Below are positions 20,676 to 28,733 of a DNA stretch of 64,000 bases, piece by piece (position 1 is the stretch's first letter; each line of letters starts with the position of its first letter). The notes beneath the pieces are model-generated. The model saw only the letters and a program-made list of their open reading frames with translations. It was not told the origin of the DNA and ran no database searches. The stretch covers positions 1 through 64,000 of the forward strand of contig NZ_CP055932.1 of the NCBI RefSeq assembly GCF_013927005.1, read 5' to 3'. The DNA is from Enterobacter sp. RHBSTW-00175 (GTDB lineage Bacteria; Pseudomonadota; Gammaproteobacteria; Enterobacterales; Enterobacteriaceae). The position numbers and the translations under genes were made by a program.

Positions 20676-21732
20676 GGCTTTGTTGAATAAATCGAACTTT
20701 TGCTGAGTTGAAGGATCAGATCACGTATCTTCCCGACAACGCAGACCGTTCCGTGGCAAAGCAAAAGTTCAAAATCACCAACTGGCCCACCTACAATAAA
20801 GCCCTCATCAACCGTGGCTCCATAACTTTCTGGCTGGATGATGAAGCTATTCAGGCCTGGTATGAGTCAGCAACACCTTCTTCACGAGGCAGACCTCAGC
20901 GCTATTCTGACCTTGCCATCACGACTGTGCTGGTCATTAAACGCGTATTCAGGCTGACCCTGCGCGCTGCGCAGGGCTTTATTGATTCCATTTTTTCTCT
21001 GATGAACGTTCCGCTACGCTGCCCGGATTACAGCTGTGTCAGCAGGCGGGCAAAGTCGGTTAATGTCAGTTTCAAAACGCCCACCCGGGGTGAAATCGCA
21101 CACCTGGTAATTGATTCCACCGGGCTGAAGGTCTTCGGTGAAGGCGAGTGGAAAGTCAAAAAGCATGGCCAGGAACGCCGCCGTATCTGGCGTAAGCTGC
21201 ATCTCGCCGTTGACAGTAAAACACATGAAATCATCTGCGCTGACCTGTCGCTGAACAATGTGACGGACTCAGAAGCCTTCCCGGGTCTTATCCGGCAGAC
21301 TCACAGAAAAATCAGGGCAGCATCGGCAGACGGCGCTTACGACACCCGGCTCTGTCACGATGAACTGCGGCGTAAGAAAATCAGCGCGCTTATCCCACCC
21401 CGAAAAGGTGCGGGTTACTGGCCCGGTGAATATGCAGACCGTAACCGTGCAGTGGCTAATCAGCGAATGACCGGGAGTAATGCGCGGTGGAAATGGACAA
21501 CAGATTACAACCGTCGCTCGATAGCGGAAACGGCGATGTACCGGGTAAAACAGCTGTTCGGGGGTTCACTGACGCTGCGTGACTACGATGGTCAGGTTGC
21601 GGAGGCTATGGCCCTGGTACGAGCGCTGAACAAAATGACGAAAGCAGGTATGCCTGAAAGCGTGCGTATTGCCTGAAAACACAACCCGCTACGGGGGAGA
21701 CTTACCCGAAATCTGATTTATTCAACAAAGCC
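20676..21732 (+). mobile_element. IS903 (IS5 family), copy 2
   Basis: Complete 1057-base element with the inverted repeat GGCTTTGTTGAATAAATC at 20676-20693 and its inverse at 21715-21732. It is inverted relative to the copy at 2757-3813. The 9-base flanks (ataaaaaaa and cttactcat) do not match each other, nor do they pair with the flanks of copy 1 in either arrangement, so neither simple insertion nor an inversion between the copies explains the junctions. Confidence 0.95.
20753..21676 (+). CDS. IS903 transposase
   Basis: A 307-residue IS5-family DDE transposase from a GTG at 20753; a TTG at 20708 would add 15 residues. The triad motifs LVIDSTGLK, ADGAYDT and RRSIAETAMYR are intact. It differs from the first copy at a few residues. 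Confidence 0.95.
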   Translation: MAKQKFKITNWPTYNKALINRGSITFWLDDEAIQAWYESATPSSRGRPQRYSDLAITTVLVIKRVFRLTLRAAQGFIDSIFSLMNVPLRCPDYSCVSRRAKSVNVSFKTPTRGEIAHLVIDSTGLKVFGEGEWKVKKHGQERRRIWRKLHLAVDSKTHEIICADLSLNNVTDSEAFPGLIRQTHRKIRAASADGAYDTRLCHDELRRKKISALIPPRKGAGYWPGEYADRNRAVANQRMTGSNARWKWTTDYNRRSIAETAMYRVKQLFGGSLTLRDYDGQVAEAMALVRALNKMTKAGMPESVRIA

Positions 21733-21741
21733 CTTACTCAT

Positions 21742-22182
21742 TCGACTTCGTGTTATACATACCAGTATTTATAACAGTTTTAATCATCTAAATAGTCTTT
21801 TCAAGTATAGAACGTTATATTGAACATCAAACAGTTATTAAGGCTGGGATTGACTAAAGCGTTTTCTTTTCAAATACAATATGACGGTGTGGCTTTACAA
21901 CAATACAACTGATGCATGAGCCATCTCTTTGAGTGGATCAATAGCCCGGCTCTGCATCAGTTGGAACAAGCCGAATGGAGGTTGCCAATTTTCACGACTT
22001 ATTCAATCACCGTAATTACTCTCCACAATAAAACTAGGCCTGTAGCCGAAGATTTTGATGATGAGCTTGAACTGTCACAGAGCCGGTGGTACCGAACACT
22101 TCAAACGTATGAACGTAGGCGGGACGTTAGCTTATTGATAGTTCGTAGGAGTAAATCTCACCAATTCCAATTGTACGGTTGA
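21742..22182 (+). pseudogene. Degraded gene of unknown family
   Basis: From 21916 a frame of 88 codons (MSHLFEWINSPALHQLEQ...) runs to 22182. Upstream in the same frame, before a TGA and a TGC, readable codons continue (for example LLRLGLTKAFSFQIQYDG), so the sequence looks like one gene broken by a stop. The last 56 bases overlap the end of the convergent gene at 22127-23038, suggesting that the true end was lost at the junction. No family recognised. Confidence 0.3.
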
Positions 22183-23038
22183 TGGATTTTATAGGATAGT
22201 CATATATTGCTCCCAATTGTTTTTCAACGCTATTATTTGGATGATTGTTAATTAAGAAAACGCAGATACCGATAGCCGTAGGCTTTGTACCTAAGGATGT
22301 CAGCACCAGTCTTGGGTTTTCTGCATATATATCTAATAAGGTCTGATATACGGCGTAAGGGTTTGCACCAGGACAGGTTCTTAGATCTGTCTCCATGCTG
22401 TCGAAATGTAATAAATGCTTTCTGAGTGATTTGTTCTCCCAGCCTGGGATATAAGCTGGGACTGATATACAAGCCAGTAATTTATTGAAGCTTGCCCCAT
22501 CATCATTACTTAAAATCTGGCCTAGACGAGAGTTTTCAAATCCTAAGAATGAAACCAGGCTGGTTTTTTGTAAGCCAGATGTGATTGTATTCAGTGAAAA
22601 TACGGGAAGAGAAGAAAATGGCTGTCGGCCATCGCTTAATTGATACTCCTCATCCCCGCCCTCAGTCGAAGGCGACTTACTGTATTCTTTCGGTTCAATG
22701 TAGAGAACAGTAAATGATTCTATACCTTCAATCATATTAATGGAGTAAAAAAGATACAATATTTCAGGGAAATCAAGAGAAGTAGAGTCTATTATTACTT
22801 TTTTAGGCGACATAGAGATTAATGCATCCTTCAATGCTAACAATTTGTATTTATTACCATTGAGTTTTAATGCATATTCATCTTTTACATATTTAACCTG
22901 AAATGCATTGCTTGCGTTTACTTTTTTTATCGCCAGGCCAGTTCTCTCATCTAACTCTTCACCATAGAAAAAAATGTCATGATGGCGATTAGTAAAATCT
23001 AAGTTGTTGTGAGTTCTGATACGTTTGAATTTTATCAT
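22127..23038 (-). CDS. Unknown fourth gene of the PRTase/ATPase cassette
   Basis: A 303-residue protein I cannot assign. Its ATG overlaps the stop of the ATPase gene by 4 bases (ATGA), so it is translationally coupled. Alternating hydrophobic strands and helices (KKVIIDSTSLDFPEIL, ESFTVLYIEPKEY, SLVSFLGFENSRLG, LLACISVPAYIPGW, LTSLGTKPTAIGICVF) suggest a Rossmann-like alpha/beta fold. No transmembrane segment and no familiar nuclease motif is visible. Being last in the cassette, it is a candidate effector or specificity factor. The composition is AT-rich, like the rest of the cassette. Confidence 0.85.
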   Translation of the reverse strand: MIKFKRIRTHNNLDFTNRHHDIFFYGEELDERTGLAIKKVNASNAFQVKYVKDEYALKLNGNKYKLLALKDALISMSPKKVIIDSTSLDFPEILYLFYSINMIEGIESFTVLYIEPKEYSKSPSTEGGDEEYQLSDGRQPFSSLPVFSLNTITSGLQKTSLVSFLGFENSRLGQILSNDDGASFNKLLACISVPAYIPGWENKSLRKHLLHFDSMETDLRTCPGANPYAVYQTLLDIYAENPRLVLTSLGTKPTAIGICVFLINNHPNNSVEKQLGAIYDYPIKSINRTIGIGEIYSYELSIS

Positions 23039-25032
23039 AACAGGCCCAACTGGTATGATGTGACTGAACTAGAAACATCAAAAGATGAGTCATCGATATC
23101 CCACCGGGCTCCATATTTCTTTAACAAGGATGAAAAATCTTCATCACTACCTACAAAAATGGTTTCAACCTCACCTTTGCTAAATTTTATTTTTTTCTTT
23201 TTTCTGTGGCTTATTCCAAAATATGGTGCAAGAACTGGATGTAAGACGTAATCATTGAGTTCCAGGTTGTCAGTTGATTTACTCTTCGTTCCTTTCTGTT
23301 CAATCAGCACGGACCACACCAATGATTCATTTAGGATTTCCTTAACATTATAAGCAAGAAGATTTATATCAGTTAAATCTAAAGTGAAATGGTTTACTTC
23401 TGATTCGCTCTGAGAACGTCGAGATTGGCAATAGTTGAAAATCGCACCAAGTCTTTTAGCCACTCTTTTTAGATGCATTCCATGAGCACCAAAATCTCCT
23501 ATTTTTTCAATTTCGAGTTCACTCGTCTTCAGGGTGGCCTCTAATTGAGCTTCGATTGTCATGGATGGTATCGTTTTTGGCGGCAGTGGAGACGTGATAT
23601 TTGTTTTTGTTACCGACTGGTGACATAACTCCAGAAAATGTCTGATGTTCCCTCTTGATAAATATACAAACTGTTTATAGCCAGCGTACAGTGGGCAGAT
23701 TCTGGTTGGTAATTTATTATAAAGATAGAGAATTACACCGACGAGATTGTTAGGTATCCATGATTTATATTTTGTTGTATGTCCTGCTTTATATTGCAAA
23801 TATTGTTCTAACACCTCGTCTGGGCTAATACTTTTCCTATTCAGCAATGCACCATTTATCAGGCTTGCCTCAGGAAATTTATCATCTATAAAATATTGAA
23901 CTTGCAATTTTGACTTTGATTTAGACAAACCGGTTTCAATCATTGAATGTAATTTTTTAGTTAATGCGTCATCACTGAATATTTCATGTGATATCTCTTT
24001 TGTCGATTTTTCAGGAAGAAACTTACTGGCCAGATTTTTAATTGAATCCTGATACTCCTTCGTTTGTCTGTGCGGGATTTGATGTTCTGACGTAAATATG
24101 GAACGGAGTTTTTCATGATCAGTGTTTTCTATATAATCTGAAAAGCGCAGGGCTAATATCTCACCAGCAAATGTATCAAAGTCATTGAGATACAGTTCTT
24201 CTAAGTCTATATATCTGAAATCATGCTGCTCAACAATGCTTTCGTTGCCTAACGTTTTATGTGAAATATTAGCATTTTTCTTATAGGCAACACTGAACAG
24301 TAACGGCATGGATCCGTGCTTCATTAAAGTATTGATTATTGCCTGCTGGTCTGATGTCAAGTTCTCGAACTCGTCAATGTAAACTTGAAAATTAGGCTTT
24401 ATAATGCATCCAGTTATTGCATGTAGTTTGCTAATGATATTCTGTAATGAAAATTTTGTATCAAGAGAAAACGGTGGTGTTTCAGTAACTGGGGCATTTA
24501 TCCAATTGCAAAGAGTAAACAGTCTTTCATGTAAAAGATCGCTAACATCAACAAGTTTCGCATTTTTATCAATGCCCAAACCTTCAGAAATTGTATCTGG
24601 CAATTTCAGATTATTAATCTTCTCTTTCAACGAAAAAACAGGAGATTTTTCGGACAATAAATTATTGGTTAGTTTAACAAACTCAATAATCAGCGATAGA
24701 CTCATGTACGTTTTGAAAGCTGTTGACCAAAATTTTCCGAGCCAAGCTTCGGTTAATAACTGGCTAAAGGATGTATCCGGGCGCCAATATATACCCAGAT
24801 TGGAAAGATCCTCAATACCAATCGTATCTTTATTCACACTTAGAGCTGTCTGGTGGCAATGATACTTTAAGAACATCGTTTTTCCATATCCTCTCCCCCC
24901 AATAACTATACTTGCTTTTGTCGTTTTTTTTAGATTTACATCTTCGTACCCTAAGGGAAGAACATATTTACCATAGAGATCATCAGGTAATTCTTCGGCA
25001 CGGTTTTTCGAAAAAATCTCGTTAAATTTCAT
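23035..25032 (-). CDS. ORC/CDC6-like P-loop ATPase
   Basis: A 665-residue STAND/AAA-like ATPase. Walker A is IGGRGYGKT (residues 44-52) and Walker B is FQVYIDEFENL (residues 215-225), followed by an arm that reads LLFSVAYKK, a sensor-like strand. The C-terminal third holds helical segments and no obvious nuclease. The arrangement resembles the ORC-CDC6-like ATPases that Burroughs and Aravind associated with phosphoribosyltransferase-like conflict proteins. It starts 3 bases after the PRTase stop. It may couple sensing of invading DNA or replication intermediates to the partner proteins; that role is inferred. Confidence 0.85.
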   Translation of the reverse strand: MKFNEIFSKNRAEELPDDLYGKYVLPLGYEDVNLKKTTKASIVIGGRGYGKTMFLKYHCHQTALSVNKDTIGIEDLSNLGIYWRPDTSFSQLLTEAWLGKFWSTAFKTYMSLSLIIEFVKLTNNLLSEKSPVFSLKEKINNLKLPDTISEGLGIDKNAKLVDVSDLLHERLFTLCNWINAPVTETPPFSLDTKFSLQNIISKLHAITGCIIKPNFQVYIDEFENLTSDQQAIINTLMKHGSMPLLFSVAYKKNANISHKTLGNESIVEQHDFRYIDLEELYLNDFDTFAGEILALRFSDYIENTDHEKLRSIFTSEHQIPHRQTKEYQDSIKNLASKFLPEKSTKEISHEIFSDDALTKKLHSMIETGLSKSKSKLQVQYFIDDKFPEASLINGALLNRKSISPDEVLEQYLQYKAGHTTKYKSWIPNNLVGVILYLYNKLPTRICPLYAGYKQFVYLSRGNIRHFLELCHQSVTKTNITSPLPPKTIPSMTIEAQLEATLKTSELEIEKIGDFGAHGMHLKRVAKRLGAIFNYCQSRRSQSESEVNHFTLDLTDINLLAYNVKEILNESLVWSVLIEQKGTKSKSTDNLELNDYVLHPVLAPYFGISHRKKKKIKFSKGEVETIFVGSDEDFSSLLKKYGARWDIDDSSFDVSSSVTSYQLGLL

Positions 25033-25035
25033 ATT

Positions 25036-25929
25036 TTACCTTTTGAATAACCTATTCCATCCTTCATTTTCAAACCAGAGGAATGAAAGATTATTATTTG
25101 GAGTTGAGTTTGCCAAGACATAACTAAGCCCCAAATTACCGAACCCTAATGGATTGCTTATTGAGTTCTTATTACATATATCAATGTACAATCTTAAGAA
25201 ATCATTATGTGTATAGAAATATTCTCTATTTATTCTCCTGTTGGATGCTCTAAAGAAACTATGATTTTCATCCAAGTACTCAACAGGCCTAATAATTAGG
25301 TTTTTATATTTAGATTGTATCCTTATTGTTGAATCGCGTAGAGCCGCAAATGGAATGAATATTATTTTCTTTCCAAGTTCATCAAGATTTGTTTCTTTCA
25401 TGAAAGTGTCAATTTGAGTGCCAGAACCAAGCATATCATCAAAAAAAACTATCGCTTTGATTCTTGGTGGCAATTTTTCTATATTTTCAACTTTTACCCC
25501 TAAGTTTTTATCGAAAAAATCTCTTTGTAGGAATGTGTGTATTACATCACCACTTTTAGTGACTTTACTATCCACATTATTTATTACGGACGTTCGAAAC
25601 GGAAGATTCCTTGCATGTTTTGGCGAGTTGATGTCATTCATCCATTTTTCAATATCCTCAATATGGTAAATATCTAACTCCTCTAAGATCTGTGGGAGAA
25701 TAATTGAGAATATATTATAGCCCATAGATGTAACAGTTTCTCTGTTACGATATATCAACTCGCTTAACACAGAGGCTGCAAGATATTTTTCCTTTTCATC
25801 CTTGAAATTATCTAACCAGCGTTGCAGTACTGATACTTTTACATTATCCCAGTAACCAATCTTGATTAATTTTTTGGATTGTTCAATAATCGCTTCAGTA
25901 TCTCTTGCTGTAATATGATCTATTTTCAT
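25036..25929 (-). CDS. Phosphoribosyltransferase-like conflict protein (PRTase-CE)
   Basis: A 297-residue protein whose centre holds the PRPP-binding motif VFFDDMLGSGTQ (residues 161-172), the hallmark of type I phosphoribosyltransferases: two acidic residues, then a Gly-Ser-Gly-Thr loop. The N-terminal 110 residues are helical. No purine or pyrimidine salvage enzyme has this length or context, and the gene sits between a methyltransferase and an ATPase, which fits the PRTase-CE family predicted to act in prokaryotic conflict systems. The substrate is unknown; it may modify a nucleotide or nucleic acid. It starts 7 bases after the methyltransferase stop. Confidence 0.82.
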   Translation of the reverse strand: MKIDHITARDTEAIIEQSKKLIKIGYWDNVKVSVLQRWLDNFKDEKEKYLAASVLSELIYRNRETVTSMGYNIFSIILPQILEELDIYHIEDIEKWMNDINSPKHARNLPFRTSVINNVDSKVTKSGDVIHTFLQRDFFDKNLGVKVENIEKLPPRIKAIVFFDDMLGSGTQIDTFMKETNLDELGKKIIFIPFAALRDSTIRIQSKYKNLIIRPVEYLDENHSFFRASNRRINREYFYTHNDFLRLYIDICNKNSISNPLGFGNLGLSYVLANSTPNNNLSFLWFENEGWNRLFKR

Positions 25930-25936
25930 GATGTTA

Positions 25937-27178
25937 TTATCGCAGGGGTAGTTTTTTTATGTCATTTAATGTTATGTACTGCGCTCCAATGCCTTTCGAA
26001 ATACTTTTAATCCAGTCGACTCCAAATTTCGATTTTAATGCCGCGGCAACCATTTCACCACATTCGTACTCAGAAGCTTTGATAACAAAAACACAATCTG
26101 TAATGGAAAAAGAACCGTTTCGTATGATCCCAACTTTCCCCAAACATCTTGTTCCTACACGGGGTACAACAACATCTCCTTTCACCGCCTGTACGGCTGA
26201 ACCATTTTCTGCACTGTCATTGTTATTTTCAAATAAAGAAAAATCATTATAAAAAGAAGATGAATGGATTATCGCATCATGCAGTTGAGTTTTTTTCGTT
26301 TTGCTGATATTCCCTCTCATAACTTTTATACCTGAAGTTTCAATCGTTTTTTCGTTATTGTTATATTTAAAAGAGTTATATTGATGGTCGGCCCTTTCAA
26401 TAAACTCTTCTTTTTTAAGCCTTATCGCTTTATTTTTTTTTGAACTTCTTGTTGTTATTGATGGGCTTATTGATTTTTTGTTACTGACAGTGAGAATATG
26501 AGTCCTTGCTTCAGTTCCCAAAAATGCCTTATTATCTAATTCTATAACATCTATATATTTAAATAATGAGGTTATTTTTTCTCTGAGTGGTTTATATTTC
26601 TCGCTTGAAAATATCGTATCAGGTACAACAATTCCACAACAACTGTCTCGATCAAGCAACTTAAGCGATAACATTAAGAACAAAACCTCAGCTCTGTAAT
26701 ATTTTGTTTTATGATTTAGTGCCCACTCCTTAAATAAGAACCTTGTATAGGCAGTATGTTCAGCTGTATAAAAAGGAGGATTGCCAATGACTATGCCATA
26801 TGTACTGTTTTGTGCCTTTATTTTATCAAAACTGGCTGAATGGGTTGCATCTAAACATATACTCGTCGTGTTTTGTAATAGGTCTAACTTTCTGCAGTTT
26901 TCATCATCAATATCAATTCCGTAGAGCTTTGCGTTGTCGTATTTGAGCGCAGCTGTCATCAACAACGAGCCTTCACCAGCACTTAAGTCAATGATTGTAC
27001 TTGCTTCGTCTGATGGTAATGATGAGATAAGCAACTCTGCCACATCCCGGTTTGTATAGTACTGAGATAGACGTTTTTTTCTTGAAATCGTTTTGCCCAT
27101 GCTCAACTTGAACTTCCGCCTCTTCTGCTCTTGTTTTTGGAATGCTACCGCCCTCAGATCATCATGTCTGATAGCCAT
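25937..27178 (-). CDS. N6-adenine DNA methyltransferase with TRD-like C-terminus
   Basis: A 413-residue class I methyltransferase from the ATG at 27178; a TTG at 27229 would add 17 residues. It has SQYYTNRDVAELL (residues 38-50, like the lead-in of HsdM-type enzymes), motif I DLSAGEG (64-70) and catalytic motif IV GNPPFY (132-137). The C-terminal 100 residues, with IRNGSFSITDCVFVIKA and YITLNDIKKLPL, resemble a target-recognition domain of Type IIG/HsdS-like enzymes. It probably methylates adenine at a defined site. No nuclease domain is present in it. It is first of four coupled genes and diverges from the recombinase gene at 27372. Confidence 0.88.
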   Translation of the reverse strand: MAIRHDDLRAVAFQKQEQKRRKFKLSMGKTISRKKRLSQYYTNRDVAELLISSLPSDEASTIIDLSAGEGSLLMTAALKYDNAKLYGIDIDDENCRKLDLLQNTTSICLDATHSASFDKIKAQNSTYGIVIGNPPFYTAEHTAYTRFLFKEWALNHKTKYYRAEVLFLMLSLKLLDRDSCCGIVVPDTIFSSEKYKPLREKITSLFKYIDVIELDNKAFLGTEARTHILTVSNKKSISPSITTRSSKKNKAIRLKKEEFIERADHQYNSFKYNNNEKTIETSGIKVMRGNISKTKKTQLHDAIIHSSSFYNDFSLFENNNDSAENGSAVQAVKGDVVVPRVGTRCLGKVGIIRNGSFSITDCVFVIKASEYECGEMVAAALKSKFGVDWIKSISKGIGAQYITLNDIKKLPLR

Positions 27179-27371
27179 ATCATTTAACAGATAATTCAAA
27201 TGTTTTATCTTTGTTAAAGATATAGGCAACAGAGACTGGACTCAATAACTTTTCTACTTATTAAAATGTACGTTTGAGAAAGTAGACTCTATGCGGTACG
27301 CTCTGGCGTATACTTTTCCCCGATTTTTCACGCAGCGCGCCGGACGCTTTCCGGCCCGGACGGAGCCCCGG
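27179..27371. promoter_or_regulatory. Divergent promoter region
   Basis: About 190 bases between the divergent methyltransferase and recombinase genes. The part next to the methyltransferase is AT-rich, then the composition switches to GC-rich at about 27300. That abrupt change marks the edge of the imported cassette. No clear promoter pair was assigned. Confidence 0.4.
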
Positions 27372-28367
27372 ATGACACTGATGCCTGACGATGAACCCGA
27401 GCAGCTCCCGCCACCGGCGGTCATTCCACCTGATGGGGATTTCCTGCCGGCGCTGGTTGGTACTGAAAGCCAGGTCGGTCCCGCCCGGGCCTACCTGCTT
27501 TCCCTCAATTCCCCCCGCAGCCGGCAGACCATGGCCTCGTTCCTCGGTATTGTTGCCGGCATGCTCGGCGCCGCGTCCCTGGAGTCCTGCAGCTGGGGCA
27601 GCCTGCGCCGTCATCACGTTATGGCCGTGACCGAGCTCCTGCGCGACACCGGCCGGGCCACGGCGACCGTCAACACCTATCTTTCGGCACTCAAGGGGGT
27701 GGCGAAGGAAGCCTGGATGCTGAAACTCATGGACGTCGAGAGCTTCCAGCACATCCGGGCGGTGCGTAACCTTAGGGGCAGCCGCCTGCCGCGCGGCCGG
27801 GCCCTGCCGCCGGAGGAGATACGGGCGCTGTTTGGTGCCTGCGAGGCCGATGACTCCAGCATCGGGGTACGCGATGCGGCAATGCTGGCCGTCATTCTCG
27901 GCTGCGGCCTGCGCCGGTCAGAGGCGGTAGGGCTGGATTTGCGTGACGTTGTCACAGATGAGCGGGCGCTCCGGGTGCTGGGTAAGGGAAACAAGGAGCG
28001 GCTGGCCTATATGCCGGCGGGCACCTGGCAGCGGCTAAGGACGTGGATCGATGACGTGCGGGGAGAAAAAGACGGGCCGTTGTTCACCCGTATCCGCCGC
28101 TTTGACACCCTGACGAACGACCGGCTGACCGACCAGGCGGTGTATCACGTCCTGCAGGTCCGCCAGCGCCAGGCGGGGGTTACAAAATGTGCCCCGCACG
28201 ATTTAAGGCGAACTTTTGCCACCGCCATGCTCGATAATGGCGAGGATCTCATCACGGTAAAGGACGCGATGGGGCATGCCAGCGTCACCACCACCCAGCA
28301 GTACGATCGCCGCGGCGAAGCGCGCCTGCGCACGGCCCGCGATCGCCTGAATCTGACTGACATTTAA
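27372..28367 (+). CDS. xerC: XerC-like tyrosine recombinase
   Basis: A 331-residue tyrosine recombinase from the ATG at 27372; upstream starts to 27291 are possible. Catalytic residues: Arg in LGCGLRRSEAVGL, Lys in GKGNKERL, His-x-x-Arg in APHDLRRTFAT, the GH pair in MGHASVTT and Tyr in QQYDRRGEA. It lies directly upstream of the mcr gene in the same direction. A xerC-type gene upstream of mcr-10 is the reported context of that gene, and it has been proposed to mobilise it. It is not the chromosomal XerC. Confidence 0.92.
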   Translation: MTLMPDDEPEQLPPPAVIPPDGDFLPALVGTESQVGPARAYLLSLNSPRSRQTMASFLGIVAGMLGAASLESCSWGSLRRHHVMAVTELLRDTGRATATVNTYLSALKGVAKEAWMLKLMDVESFQHIRAVRNLRGSRLPRGRALPPEEIRALFGACEADDSSIGVRDAAMLAVILGCGLRRSEAVGLDLRDVVTDERALRVLGKGNKERLAYMPAGTWQRLRTWIDDVRGEKDGPLFTRIRRFDTLTNDRLTDQAVYHVLQVRQRQAGVTKCAPHDLRRTFATAMLDNGEDLITVKDAMGHASVTTTQQYDRRGEARLRTARDRLNLTDI

Positions 28368-28733
28368 TATCATATTAAGTTAATAACTTAACAAGAAACC
28401 GTAACAGTAATGCCGGTGGCAGCCGTGCTGCTGTCATATCCGGTACTGTCTGAACAGAGGAGGCGGAACTCCGGACTACGCTGCTTCCCCTGTTGCGCAG
28501 TCTGAAGGACGTCTTCATCTTTTCCCTTCGGTAAACGGCCAGCTGGCTGCTCCGCTTTGTATCCCAATACCGCTACCGGCGACTCAGGCCGGATACCAGA
28601 GATAACTCACTGATTGGGTACTAGTCATTAAAAAATAGTTTCGCTTAGGAACCGCCGGGTCTGATAACCTGTTGCCCTTTTTCTGGTGCAACCTGTGACC
28701 CCGGGCGGGGACATATTATTGATGGAGATCGTA
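28368..28733. other. Spacer between recombinase and mcr gene
   Basis: About 365 bases without a gene. Just after the recombinase stop lies the near-perfect palindrome TTAAGTTA-a-TAACTTAA (28375-28391), a possible recombinase core site. The rest contains the mcr promoter region, not resolved here. A GGAG at about 28723-28726 precedes the mcr ATG. Confidence 0.4.

Noticed and set aside
25036..25929. The PRTase-like gene as a nucleotide salvage enzyme
   Set aside because: Length, helical N-terminus and coupling to a methyltransferase and an ATPase do not fit apt, hpt, upp or pyrE.
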